In this document: one piece after another, positions 1 through 8,059 of the stretch
Layout of the letters: the number at the start of each line of letters is the position of its first letter
How positions within the stretch are numbered: position 1 is the first letter of the stretch
Source of the DNA: Verrucomicrobiaceae bacterium
Lineage (GTDB): Bacteria > Verrucomicrobiota > Verrucomicrobiia > Verrucomicrobiales > Verrucomicrobiaceae
DNA: 64,000 nucleotides
Direction: 5' to 3'
Assembly (NCBI GenBank): GCA_015075365.1
Contig: JABTUN010000005.1
Span: 186,001-250,000, forward strand
Translations under genes and position numbers: made by a program
The notes under the pieces: generated by a model
The model's database searches: none
What the model was told of the DNA's origin: nothing
Seen by the model: the letters and a program-made list of their open reading frames with translations, nothing else

Positions 1-899
1 CTCTGCTCGGCGGCAAGCTCATGACCGAGCTGCGCGAGGGCCAGCGCACCATCGATCTCGTCCTGCGCCTGCCGGAGTCGTGGCGCGACTCGCCGGAGAA
101 GATTGGCAACCTGCTCATCGAGACGCACAGCGGCCAGCTCATCCCGCTCAACCTCGTGGCCGACATCCGGGAGGGCAAAGGTCCGAACGTCATCAACCGC
201 GAAAACACCCAGCGCCGCATCGTCATCGGCGCCAACACCTCCGAGCGTGACCTGGAACGCCTCGTGCGGCAGTGGGAGAGGCTCGTGCGCGAGAAGGTGA
301 AGCTGCCGGAGGGCTGCTTCCTGCGCTTTGAGGGCGAGTTTCAGGCGCAGCAGGCCGCCACGAAGCGCATCGCCTTCTACTTCGCCCTCGTGCTGCTCGC
401 CATCACCCTCCTGCTGTTCGGCTGCTTTAGGAGCCTCTCGCTCGCCTTGCAGGTCATGCTGAACATCCCGCTCGCGCTCATGGGCGGCCTGGCGCTCACC
501 TGGGTGCTGATTGATAACATCAGCATCGCCACCATCGTCGGCTTCATCGCCGTCGGCGGTGTGGCGGCGCGGAATGGCATCATGATGATCAGCCATTACC
601 TGCACCTCATGGCGCACGAGGGCGAAACATTCGGCCGCCCCATGATCGTGCGCGGCACGCTGGAGCGGCTTGTGCCCGTGCTCATGACCGCGCTGGCCGC
701 CGGCATCGCTTTGATCCCGCTGCTGCTCGCCGCGCATGAGCCGGGGAAGGAAATCCTGCATCCCGTGGCCGTCGTCATCGTCGGCGGCCTCGTCAGCAGC
801 ACCCTGCTCGACCTCATGGTCACACCCGCCGTCTTCTACCTCTTTGGCCGCAAGGCCGCCGAATCCGCCGTGGGCGCGCAGGCGCCCGCCGCCCAGTAA
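1..899 (+). CDS. Heavy-metal efflux RND transporter permease (CusA/CzcA family), C-terminal part
   Basis: The reading frame is open from the window edge (first full codon at base 3), so only the last ~298 residues of a protein normally over 1,000 residues long are present. They cover the end of the periplasmic docking/pore region and then the last group of transmembrane helices. Hydrophobic stretches include AFYFALVLLAITLLLFGCF, a helix ending ..GGVAARNGIMMISH, and the final helix ..DLMVTPAVFYLFG. Proteins of this family are inner-membrane proton antiporters that expel Cu/Ag or Zn/Co/Cd through a tripartite CBA complex. The gene is followed 26 bp later by a small exported protein, which fits the end of an efflux operon. 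The metal specificity residues lie outside the window, so the substrate is unknown. Confidence 0.9.
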   Translation, partial: LLGGKLMTELREGQRTIDLVLRLPESWRDSPEKIGNLLIETHSGQLIPLNLVADIREGKGPNVINRENTQRRIVIGANTSERDLERLVRQWERLVREKVKLPEGCFLRFEGEFQAQQAATKRIAFYFALVLLAITLLLFGCFRSLSLALQVMLNIPLALMGGLALTWVLIDNISIATIVGFIAVGGVAARNGIMMISHYLHLMAHEGETFGRPMIVRGTLERLVPVLMTALAAGIALIPLLLAAHEPGKEILHPVAVVIVGGLVSSTLLDLMVTPAVFYLFGRKAAESAVGAQAPAAQ

Positions 900-925
900 C
901 CCTCAACCCGACAACCCGCACCCGC

Positions 926-1369
926 ATGAAAACCAAACTCATCCTCCTCGTCACCCTCCTCACCAGCCTCGCCTTTGCTCATGAAGGCGTCGAACTCGGC
1001 CCGAATGGCGGCCGCATCCTCGAATTCAGCGACAACGAGACCCTGCACGGCGAGGTCACGGTCAAAGGCGACCAGTTTCACATCGCCGTGCTCGACAAGG
1101 ACATGAAGCCGGTGACGATGGACAAGCAGTCCCTCACCGCCACCACGGGCGACCGCGCCAAGCCGGTGAAGCTGGAGGTCACGAAGGACGCGAAAGGTTT
1201 TGTCCTCCCCGTGGTGAAGCCCGGCGAGTGGCTCATCCTGCGTTACAAGGACCACGCCGACGCCAAGGCCATCACCGCCCGCTTTGAATACAACACGGCG
1301 ATTTGCGAGGAATGCAAAAACGCGGAGTGGCTGTGCAAGTGCAAGCCGGACGGGGAGAAGAAGTCGTAG
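926..1369 (+). CDS. Small exported protein of the metal-efflux operon
   Basis: This 147-residue protein starts with a Sec signal peptide (MKTKLILLVTLLTSLAFA) directly followed by HEGVELGPNGGRI. It ends with a cysteine cluster, CEECKNAEWLCKC, where four cysteines sit within 13 residues. The middle is predicted to be beta-rich. It follows the RND pump gene by 26 bp on the same strand, so co-transcription is likely. I do not recognise a named family. Similar short periplasmic proteins beginning HEG..LGPNGG accompany CusA/CzcA pumps, so a periplasmic metal-binding or accessory role is inferred from position and the Cys/His content. Confidence 0.8.
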   Translation: MKTKLILLVTLLTSLAFAHEGVELGPNGGRILEFSDNETLHGEVTVKGDQFHIAVLDKDMKPVTMDKQSLTATTGDRAKPVKLEVTKDAKGFVLPVVKPGEWLILRYKDHADAKAITARFEYNTAICEECKNAEWLCKCKPDGEKKS

Positions 1370-1572
1370 AGGCAAACCTCAGTTTGTTCCGGGGTCGTAA
1401 AGGCAAACGTGAGTTTGCCCCGGCTCCGGGAAGTCTCACAACTTCCTCTACGAAACCTCTCCGCGCTCCCTTCCCCTCTTTTCCCTTTTGTCTCCTTTTC
1501 GGCCAACCTGCCCCGAACGGATTGAAATCGTCGGACGCGGCGCAGCGCGTCCCTACCTGAACGCCCACCGAC

Positions 1573-1624
1573 GGAACGGGCTGCTGCGAAGCCGCGAAGC
1601 GAACGCCGGACGACGAACGCGCTG
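1573..1624 (+). repeat. 52-bp direct repeat, copy 1
   Basis: Begins ggaacgggctgctgcgaagc. It matches the copy at 2079-2130 at 51 of 52 bases; the single difference is near base 36 of the unit. Confidence 0.9.
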
Positions 1625-2078
1625 CGCACATCTCTGACCGGGGCAACATTCAACGTCGAACATCCAACGCGGAACGTTCAAGGACGGAACGGGCTGAACC
1701 CCGAACTACGAACGCGCTGCGCACCACTGACTTCTGGCCACTGACCACTGACTTCTTTTCGGCAGGGATGGAATCCTGCCCTCCGGGGGGCGGTGATCTT
1801 GTTGCACCGCAACAAGGCTACGTTGGCTCCGCGCCTCGGCCTTTTTCCCTTTGGTCTCTCTTTCGGCCAACCCAGAGGGAACGTTCAACGTCGAACGTCC
1901 AACGCGGAACGTTCAACGACGGAACGGGCTCAAGCCCGAACGACGAACGCGCTGCGCGCACCTCTGACCGGGGCAACGTTCAACGCCGAACATCCAACGC
2001 GGAACGTTCAACCCCATGCGGCCGAGGACAAGTTCGAGCAGGAGGACGAGGACGAAGCAAACTTGGAACCTGGAACCT

Positions 2079-2130
2079 GGAACGGGCTGCTGCGAAGCCG
2101 CGAAGCGAACGCCGCACGACGAACGCGCTG
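2079..2130 (+). repeat. 52-bp direct repeat, copy 2
   Basis: Second copy of the unit at 1573-1624, in the same orientation about 500 bp away. It is preceded by a short ggaacct tandem (2064-2080). Confidence 0.9.
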
Positions 2131-2192
2131 TGGGGCGCGCTGGATGCACTTTGTTGTTTTCAAACGGGGCGCGGGCTGGCAGGCTGCGCGGC

Positions 2193-3260
2193 ATGAAAAG
2201 GTCATTGTTTCTGCTGCCGTGGCTGGGGATGCTGTGCGCGGCCCAGGATCTGCGCCAGGTGGGCGAGCAGCGCACCTGGCAGGAGCTGCCGGCGGAGGGC
2301 GCGGCGTGGGTGGAGCCAGGCAGCGGCCTGCTGGTGCCGCAGAGGCTGGGCGGGTTTGTGATGAGCGGGGGCTACACCTGGAAGGATCCGAAGCTGGGCA
2401 CGAGCGTGCGCCTGGAGCATGAGAAGGCCCGCGCGCGGGCGGACCTGTTTGTGTATCCCTGCGCGGCGCCCGCCGCCACGGAGGCGGAGCGGCGCGGCGC
2501 GGTGGAGGGGGAGCTGCGGCAGTCCGTGGGGACGGTCTTTGCGATGCAGGAGCGCGGCAGCTACTCGAAGGTGAACGCGCGGAACGGATCGTTCGGGGAG
2601 ATCGACCTGCTGCCGAAAGGGAGCCTGCCGTTTGCGTGGACGATCGTGACGATGACGCTGCACCAGCGCACGCCGGCGGGGGACGCGCCGGAGGAGGTGA
2701 CCTCGTGGCATGCGGTGACGGTGTTCAACGGCCACTTTGTGAAGGTGCGCTACACCTTTCCCAGCGCGGAGGGGGAGGCGGGGGAGAAGGTGCTCAACGA
2801 GTTCGTGGAGGCCTGGCAGTGGTGCCTGCGGGAGCCGGGCTTTCGCGCGATGATCCGGCCCTCCGTGAGGACGTATCTGAGCGATCCGTTGAGCCCGAAG
2901 GCGGCGGAGGCGGCGGGCGCGGTGCTGACGTATGCGGAGAAGACGGCCTTTGTCTCCCTGCCGCTGGGGGAGCGCCTGTCCCTGTGCATGCAGGAGGCGG
3001 AGGCGGCGGGCAAGGGCGCGGAACTGGACATCCTGCGCGCCTTTGTGACGGGCAGCGTGGACGCCAGCCTGCGCAGCCAGAAACCGGCGGAGCCGGAGGC
3101 CGGGGCGGCGCAGGTGGCGCGTGTGTACGGCCTGCTGAAGGCGAAACACGCGGGATTCCAGTCCCCGGCGCTGGAGGCGCTGGCGGAGGCGGTGAAGGCG
3201 GGGCGCGCCGGCCCATGGCTGGAGGAGAAAGGCGCGCTGAAAGCGGCGCCGAAGCGCTGA
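2193..3260 (+). CDS. Secreted protein of unknown function
   Basis: 355 residues. The start was placed at 2193 because a clear Sec signal peptide (MKRSLFLLPWLGMLCAAQ) begins there; the frame stays open upstream, but only through repeat DNA. The mature part has an alpha/beta region (to about residue 215) with aromatic-rich strands such as SWHAVTVFNGHFVKVRYTF, then an Ala/Glu-rich helical C-terminal part with a Pro/Ala linker. No catalytic motif or known family was recognised. It ends one base before the stop codon of the convergent DUF900 gene. A periplasmic or outer-envelope location is inferred from the signal peptide. Confidence 0.75.
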   Translation: MKRSLFLLPWLGMLCAAQDLRQVGEQRTWQELPAEGAAWVEPGSGLLVPQRLGGFVMSGGYTWKDPKLGTSVRLEHEKARARADLFVYPCAAPAATEAERRGAVEGELRQSVGTVFAMQERGSYSKVNARNGSFGEIDLLPKGSLPFAWTIVTMTLHQRTPAGDAPEEVTSWHAVTVFNGHFVKVRYTFPSAEGEAGEKVLNEFVEAWQWCLREPGFRAMIRPSVRTYLSDPLSPKAAEAAGAVLTYAEKTAFVSLPLGERLSLCMQEAEAAGKGAELDILRAFVTGSVDASLRSQKPAEPEAGAAQVARVYGLLKAKHAGFQSPALEALAEAVKAGRAGPWLEEKGALKAAPKR

Positions 3261-3261
3261 A

Positions 3262-4431
3262 TCACGGGGAGGCGGTCTTGAACTCAAAATACTCCAGCGC
3301 GCCGCGCACGACGGGCTGGAGGAAGTTCCGCCGTCTGGCCGGCAGCTTGTAAACGATGGCCTCAAAGAGGTCGGAGAGCACTTTTTTGCTGTCGCCGTAG
3401 TAGGAGTGGCCCAGCATGCTGGTGTCCACCTTGCTGGCATCGACGGTCTCGATGCCGGGATGGATGATGAGGCCCTCACCGGCGTCTCCGGCGCGCGGAT
3501 GCTCATGGACCTGCCTGGATGCCTGGAGGGCCTTGTCGTTGGCGGAGGCATAGAGGGTGACGGGCTTGCCGGTGGAGGCCAGCACGGGGGCGATCTGGGT
3601 GCGAAACACGTCCGCGTCGATGTCCGGCGCGGCGAGCACGATGCACTCGACGCGGCTGATGACATCCTGCCCGCCGGCGCGCACCAGGCGCTCCAGCGCG
3701 CGGGTGAGGGCGCGGTTCCCCATGCTGTGGGCGATGAGGTGGATCTTTTTCACCCCGCCGGGCCCGGTGAGCTCCGCGAGGAACTGCTCTAGGTGCGGCG
3801 TGGACCACTCCACGTTGTTCTCATCCACGGTGTACTGCGCCGTGCTGGCCTTTGACGGCCAGGAGAAGCACACGGGCACGCCCTGGAAGCGCAGATCATG
3901 GCTCAACTGCGCGGTGCGCCGCGTGGCGTCCTCAAAGGAGACATTGTAGCCATGCACGAAGACGAGCGCCTGCCGCCCGTCCGTCTGGCCGGCGGTGGCA
4001 TCGAGGCTGGCGAGAAATTCCGCGCGTGAACAACGCCGCGGCGTGCCCATGACGACATGGCGCGCGCGGTCCGGGCTGAACTCCAGCCGCCAGATGCTGG
4101 GCGCCTCCAACTGCCCCTCCTGGTGATGTGCCGGGATGGAGACCTCGACGATGCCGTAGTCCAGCACGCCGGGCAGGCGGCTGCGGCCGCCGCCGTAGCC
4201 CGCGCCCTCCCGCGCGCGATCCGTGCCGTAAAACACGGAGACCTCCGTGTGCGTGCCGGTGTGCCTGGAAACGGGCACGGGCGGGCGGACGGATGCGATG
4301 CCGCGGCTGCCGCCCAAAATCGTGCCTGTGGAGCCGGCTCCGCCCAAGGGCACAGGAGCTGGCGCGGCGCAGCCGGCCAGCAGCAGCGATGTGACGACGG
4401 CGCTCAGCGAAAGGCACAAGATCTTCCTCAT
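3262..4431 (-). CDS. DUF900-family alpha/beta hydrolase lipoprotein
   Basis: About 389 residues. Starting at the second methionine gives a textbook lipoprotein signal (MRKILCLSLSAVVTSLLLAGC, lipobox LAGC); an ATG three codons upstream (4440) is the alternative. The core carries ALVFVHGYNVSFEDA (oxyanion region), FSWPSKAS, and the nucleophile elbow LIAHSMGNR with the catalytic serine, followed by VLAAPDID with a candidate acidic residue. This is the arrangement of DUF900 alpha/beta hydrolases, whose substrates are unknown. The protein is probably membrane-anchored and faces the periplasm. It is divergent from the lipoprotein gene at 4540, with about 108 bp for promoters between them. Confidence 0.85.
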   Translation of the reverse strand: MRKILCLSLSAVVTSLLLAGCAAPAPVPLGGAGSTGTILGGSRGIASVRPPVPVSRHTGTHTEVSVFYGTDRAREGAGYGGGRSRLPGVLDYGIVEVSIPAHHQEGQLEAPSIWRLEFSPDRARHVVMGTPRRCSRAEFLASLDATAGQTDGRQALVFVHGYNVSFEDATRRTAQLSHDLRFQGVPVCFSWPSKASTAQYTVDENNVEWSTPHLEQFLAELTGPGGVKKIHLIAHSMGNRALTRALERLVRAGGQDVISRVECIVLAAPDIDADVFRTQIAPVLASTGKPVTLYASANDKALQASRQVHEHPRAGDAGEGLIIHPGIETVDASKVDTSMLGHSYYGDSKKVLSDLFEAIVYKLPARRRNFLQPVVRGALEYFEFKTASP

Positions 4432-4539
4432 GACGGCCATTCAACTTCACCGGGGCCTGTGCCGTCAATGAATTCATCCCCGGCGCATGATGTTTCACCG
4501 GCGTTGCCTGCGCGGCGGCATTCATTAGCATGCGGCGTG

Positions 4540-5301
4540 ATGTCCCGCCGTCTCCTCCTGCTGCCTGCCGCCGTACTGCTGTCCCTGCTGACGTCTTGCG
4601 CGCCGGTGAACCGCCTGCTGAAGGCGAGGCCGGCCGGGCTGTCCGCCTTTTTCGAGCAGCCGGAACTGGCGCTGGACGCGCGGAAGCACGGGCCGTTTCA
4701 GACGGTGTGGACGACGCCGGATGCCGCGCTGCTGGCACGCGGGGCGGCGGCGCGGAAGCTGTACATCGCGCCGGTGACGCTGCGGTACCTGCGCCCGGTG
4801 GGAAAGGCGATGTCCCGCCAGGAGATCGAGTGGGGCGTGCAGCGCCAGGCGGCGCAGGTGGCGTGGCAGTTGCGGGAAGAATTCGCGGCGGCGTTTCAGC
4901 GCTCCCCGGCGGCGCGTTATCAGATCGTGCGGCGGCCGGCGGCGGACGCGGCGGTGCTGGAGCTGGCGATCACGGAGCTGAACCCCACCAGCCCGAAGGG
5001 CAACGCGGTGGTGACGCTGGCGAAGGTGCTGAACCCGGTGGCGGCGCTGGGCCGCTTCTTCACGAAGGGGGACATGGCCATCGAGGGCAAGGTGCTGGCT
5101 CCGGGCGGGCGGAGGGCGTTCTTCCAGTTCGCAGACCATGAGGCGGACCGGCTGACGTTTGTGAACGCCCGCGATTACACGCCCTACGGACACGCGATGC
5201 AGTCGATGCGGGACTGGGCGGTGCAGTTTGAGGAGTTCACCCGCAGCCCGTCCGGCCTGCGGGTGAAGGACTCCGCCGCGGTCACGCTGAAGCTCAACTG
5301 A
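4540..5301 (+). CDS. Lipoprotein of unknown function (DUF3313-like)
   Basis: 253 residues with a lipoprotein signal (MSRRLLLLPAAVLLSLLTSC, lipobox LTSC). The start was chosen because the signal peptide begins there, although the frame is open further upstream. The body contains ARKLYIAPVTLRYLRP, an alternating helix-strand region, ELAITELNPTSPKGNAVV, and a C-terminal segment on strand exchange (..TRSPSGLRVKDSAAVTLKLN). It weakly resembles DUF3313 lipoproteins; I am not certain of this. The 3' end overlaps the convergent DUF1552 gene by 8 bp. Confidence 0.75.
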   Translation: MSRRLLLLPAAVLLSLLTSCAPVNRLLKARPAGLSAFFEQPELALDARKHGPFQTVWTTPDAALLARGAAARKLYIAPVTLRYLRPVGKAMSRQEIEWGVQRQAAQVAWQLREEFAAAFQRSPAARYQIVRRPAADAAVLELAITELNPTSPKGNAVVTLAKVLNPVAALGRFFTKGDMAIEGKVLAPGGRRAFFQFADHEADRLTFVNARDYTPYGHAMQSMRDWAVQFEEFTRSPSGLRVKDSAAVTLKLN

Positions 5302-6658
5302 TCTCCAGGCGGCCGGTGCTGTCGCCCACGCGCTCGGCGGGGACGCCCATGCGGTCGAGCATGCCGAGGTAGAGGTTGGTCATCGGCGTGTCGGTCTTGA
5401 GCATGACGCGCTTGCCATGGCGGATGGTGCCATTGCCGCCGCCGGCGAAGAGGATGGGCAGGTTGTTGTGGTTGTGCCGGTTGCCATCGCAGATGGCGCC
5501 GCCGAAGACGATCATGGAATTGTCGAGCAGGGTGCGGTCGCCTTCCTTGACGGCTTTCATCCTGTCGAGGAAGTAACCGAACTGGCGCAGGTAGAACTGG
5601 TCGATCCTGGCGATCTTTTCGAGCTTCTGCGGGTCGCTCTGGTGGTGGGAGAGGTAGTGGTGCGCGTCCGGCACGCCGATCTCCGGGAAGCTGCGGTTGC
5701 TGCCGTCATGCGCGAGCATGAAGGTGCCGATGCGGGTGGTGTCCGTCTGGAAGGCGAGCACGAGAAGGTCAAACATGACGCGGATGTGCTCCTCGTAGGA
5801 GTCCGGGATGCCGTCGGGGATTTTCACATCGGGCATCTGGGTCTTGAACTGCTCCGCGCGCTCGATGCGCATCTCAATGTCGCGCACGGAGGCAAAGTAC
5901 TCGTCGATCTTGCGGCGGTCGCCGGTGCTGACCTTGGTTTGCAGGGACTTCGCCTCGTCGAGCACGGTGTCGAGGATGCTTTTCTGCATGCGCTGCTGGC
6001 GGCGCCCCTCCACGGTGTTTCCGGCGCTGGAGCCGAGGCCGAAGAGGCGCTCGAAGACGAGCCGCGGGTCCATTTCAGGAGCCATGGGCATGGTTTCGTT
6101 CTTCCAGGCGAGGTTGAACTGGTAGGCGCAGGAGTAGCCGGAGTCGCACTTGCCGGAGCTGCGCTGGCCGTCGGTGCTGAGCTCCAGGGAGGGCAGGCGG
6201 GTGAGGTGGCCGATCTTTTGCGCGGCGATCTGGTCCACGGAGATGCCGAGATGGATGTCCGCGCCGGCGGTCTTCTTGGGCTGGCAGCCGGTGAGGAAGG
6301 TGGCCACCGCGCGCGCGTGGTCGCCGCCGCCGTTTCCATGGGAGTGCGCCCAGTCCTGCATGAGGCCGGACATGACGGTGAAGTCACCGCGGTTCTTCTC
6401 AATGGCCTTGAGGGAGTTCGACAGGGTGTAGTCCGCGCCTTCGCCCGTGGGGAACCATTCGTTCACATTCACGCCGTTGGGAATGTAGAGCCAGGCGGCG
6501 CGCAGCGGCTTCACCGGGGCTTTCTTCGCCTCCGCGGCAAAGGCGCGGAAGCCGAAGGACTCCAGAAAGGGCAGTGTCATGACCGTGCCGAGGCCGCGCA
6601 GCACATGGCGGCGGCTCGGTGAATGCGCGGCGAGGGAGGTATCGCGGAAAGGGTTCAT
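5294..6658 (-). CDS. DUF1552 domain protein with twin-arginine signal
   Basis: 454 residues. The start was set at 6658, where a twin-arginine-type leader begins (SRRHVLRGLG, then a hydrophobic run ending FRAFAAEA). Family landmarks are AAWLYIPNGVNVNEWFP, HARAVATFLTGC, DQIAAQKIG, ARIDQFYLRQFGYFL and the C-terminal NLPILFAGGGNGTIRHGKR. DUF1552 proteins are common in Planctomycetes and Verrucomicrobia, usually beside PSD-type cytochrome proteins (DUF1592/DUF1588). No such partner is adjacent here. They are thought to belong to exported polymer-degrading or oxidative systems, but the reaction is unknown. Export to the periplasm by Tat is inferred. Confidence 0.9.
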   Translation of the reverse strand: MNPFRDTSLAAHSPSRRHVLRGLGTVMTLPFLESFGFRAFAAEAKKAPVKPLRAAWLYIPNGVNVNEWFPTGEGADYTLSNSLKAIEKNRGDFTVMSGLMQDWAHSHGNGGGDHARAVATFLTGCQPKKTAGADIHLGISVDQIAAQKIGHLTRLPSLELSTDGQRSSGKCDSGYSCAYQFNLAWKNETMPMAPEMDPRLVFERLFGLGSSAGNTVEGRRQQRMQKSILDTVLDEAKSLQTKVSTGDRRKIDEYFASVRDIEMRIERAEQFKTQMPDVKIPDGIPDSYEEHIRVMFDLLVLAFQTDTTRIGTFMLAHDGSNRSFPEIGVPDAHHYLSHHQSDPQKLEKIARIDQFYLRQFGYFLDRMKAVKEGDRTLLDNSMIVFGGAICDGNRHNHNNLPILFAGGGNGTIRHGKRVMLKTDTPMTNLYLGMLDRMGVPAERVGDSTGRLEIS

Positions 6659-6805
6659 AGGGGGGTGATTGGGATACGAACAGGGCAGGGGGGACCTTTC
6701 CTCGCGCACACTCTGTGCCCGGCGCTGGTAAAAAGTCGTTGATAAACCGCCCGGGAGCGGCCCGATTAGTGCCCTCCCCCAAAAAGACACATCCTCACCT
6801 CCTCC

Positions 6806-7267
6806 ATGATGAAATCCCTGCTCTCCGTCGTCCTCACCGCCGCCCTCAGCCTGTCCGCGTCCGCGCAGGACGCCGCCGTGGCGGAATTTACCCTCAAGCC
6901 CAGCCCGGCGAACCCGATGATGTGGGACATCACGGAACTGACGGTCAAGGCCGGCCAGAAGGTGAAGCTGACCATCGACAACGCCAGCGCGCAGCCGCTC
7001 CCGCACAACTGGGTGCTCGTGAAACCCGGCAAAGACGCCGTCGTGGGGAATGCCTCCCTCGCCATGGCCGCCGATCCCACCGCGATGGCCAAGAGCTACA
7101 TCCCGGAGGCCAGCAAGGCGGACATCATCGCCAACACGAAGCTGGTGCAGCCGAACCAGAAGGAAGTGCTGGAGTTCACCGCGCCTGCCGAGGCCGGTGA
7201 CTACCCCTACATCTGCACCTTCCCGGGCCACTTCCTTCTCATGAAGGGCGTGCTGCATGTGAAGTAA
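6806..7267 (+). CDS. Exported cupredoxin (azurin/plastocyanin-like blue copper protein)
   Basis: 153 residues with a signal peptide (..LTAALSLSASAQ). The type-1 copper ligands are visible: His67 in PLPHNW, then Cys137, His142 and Met146 in YICTFPGHFLLMKG. This is the azurin/pseudoazurin ligand order. Such proteins are periplasmic one-electron carriers to oxidases or reductases. A second ATG one codon downstream could be the start. It is followed 44 bp later by a small exported protein and then a strong terminator, suggesting a two-gene transcript. Copper use fits with CcoG-type oxidase assembly genes elsewhere in the window; that link is inference. Confidence 0.92.
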   Translation: MMKSLLSVVLTAALSLSASAQDAAVAEFTLKPSPANPMMWDITELTVKAGQKVKLTIDNASAQPLPHNWVLVKPGKDAVVGNASLAMAADPTAMAKSYIPEASKADIIANTKLVQPNQKEVLEFTAPAEAGDYPYICTFPGHFLLMKGVLHVK

Positions 7268-7311
7268 GCCGCCTCTTTCTTCCTGTCCCCCATCCATCAC
7301 CCACGCGCATC

Positions 7312-7833
7312 ATGAACCGCCGCCTTTTCTCCGCCCTCGCCCTCCTCACCCTCGCCGCCGCCCCGCTTCACGCGCAGGACGGGAAGGTCGAGGCCGGGGG
7401 GCTCACCTTCACCTACAGCGCCCCGTGGAAGATGTCCGACACGCCGGGCATGATGCGCGCGGCCACTCTGCTGGCCACCGTGGACGGCGTGGAGAAGCCG
7501 CTGGAGGCCGCCTTCTACTTCTTCCCCGGCGGTGGCGGCGGCGTGCAGGCCAATGTGGACCGCTGGCTGGGCCAGTTTGCCAAGACGGACTCCTCCAAGA
7601 CCGAGGAACTGGACGCGGGCGGCAAGAAGGTCACGCTGGTGAGCGCCAGCGGCACCTACAACGACGGCCCGCCGATGGGCGCCAAGACACCGAAGGAAAA
7701 TTTCTCCCTCCTCGGCGCCATCGTGCCCACACCGGACTCCAACGTCTTCATCAAGCTCACCGGCCCCAAGGACGCCGTGGCCAGGCTGGCCGAGAGCTTC
7801 AAGAAGATGGCCTTGAGCGCTTATGTGAAGTGA
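7312..7833 (+). CDS. Small exported protein of unknown function
   Basis: 173 residues. A signal peptide (MNRRLFSALALLTLAAAPLHAQ) is followed by a compact alpha/beta domain with a glycine-rich loop, YFFPGGGGGVQANVDRW, and a final helix (DAVARLAESFKKMALSAYVK). I do not recognise a named family; proteins of this shape recur as hypotheticals in Planctomycetes and Verrucomicrobia. It lies 44 bp after the cupredoxin gene and just before a rho-independent terminator, so the two are probably one operon. Confidence 0.8.
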   Translation: MNRRLFSALALLTLAAAPLHAQDGKVEAGGLTFTYSAPWKMSDTPGMMRAATLLATVDGVEKPLEAAFYFFPGGGGGVQANVDRWLGQFAKTDSSKTEELDAGGKKVTLVSASGTYNDGPPMGAKTPKENFSLLGAIVPTPDSNVFIKLTGPKDAVARLAESFKKMALSAYVK

Positions 7834-7857
7834 GACGTGAGGTAACTTTTTTCCACG

Positions 7858-7888
7858 CGGGCGGCCCAGACGGGCCGCCCGTTTTTTT
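7858..7888 (+). terminator. Rho-independent terminator of the cupredoxin operon
   Basis: A perfect 10-bp stem (cgggcggccc / gggccgcccg) with loop agac is followed by seven T. It lies 25 bp after the stop codon of the gene at 7312-7833. Confidence 0.92.
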
Positions 7889-8006
7889 ATGCAGCAGTCA
7901 TGCTGTGGCCGGGCTGGCAGGCCTTTCTGCCGTGCCCTCGGGGTGACGGTTTTTTTCAGCGGTTTGCGAAGGCGAAAGGAAGTTTGCGGAAAAAACATGG
8001 CAAAAC

Positions 8007-8024
8007 TTGGCACGGGCCATGCTT
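8007..8024 (+). promoter_or_regulatory. Sigma-54 (RpoN) -24/-12 promoter of the ammonium transporter gene
   Basis: The sequence ttggcacgggccatgctt fits the sigma-54 consensus: TTGGCACG, four bases, then a TTGC-like ATGCT. The invariant GG (8009-8010) and GC (8021-8022) are 12 bp apart, as required. Transcription would start near 8034, which places the start codon of the transporter at 8060 and excludes an in-frame upstream ATG at 7997. Sigma-54 control of amt genes by nitrogen status is well established in other bacteria. No activator gene is in the window. Confidence 0.85.
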
Positions 8025-8059
8025 GGACGGGTTTCGGAGCTAATTCCACACCCCGTCCT

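Larger units (their letters stand above)
1370..2192. repeat. Gene-free 823-bp patchwork of degenerate direct repeats and palindromes
   Basis: No convincing gene lies here; open frames on both strands are low-complexity and change frame at repeat boundaries. The stretch is built from several interleaved repeat families. (a) Three copies of a ~50-bp unit at 1632-1681, 1878-1917 (partial) and 1962-2011, sharing the core tccaacgcggaacgttcaa. (b) Two 52-bp copies at 1573-1624 and 2079-2130. (c) A short word, acgaacgcgctgcgc, that recurs four times. (d) A pyrimidine-rich segment ending ttcggccaacc, at about 1475-1507 and 1846-1872. (e) A gtcag-type repeat at 1723-1756. Perfect hairpins are also present, for example cttgttgc/gcaacaag at 1798-1816. 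Confidence 0.8.

Noticed and set aside
6659-7300. Upstream extension of the DUF1552 frame on the minus strand
   Set aside because: It runs antisense through the cupredoxin gene; the twin-arginine leader marks the true start at 6658.
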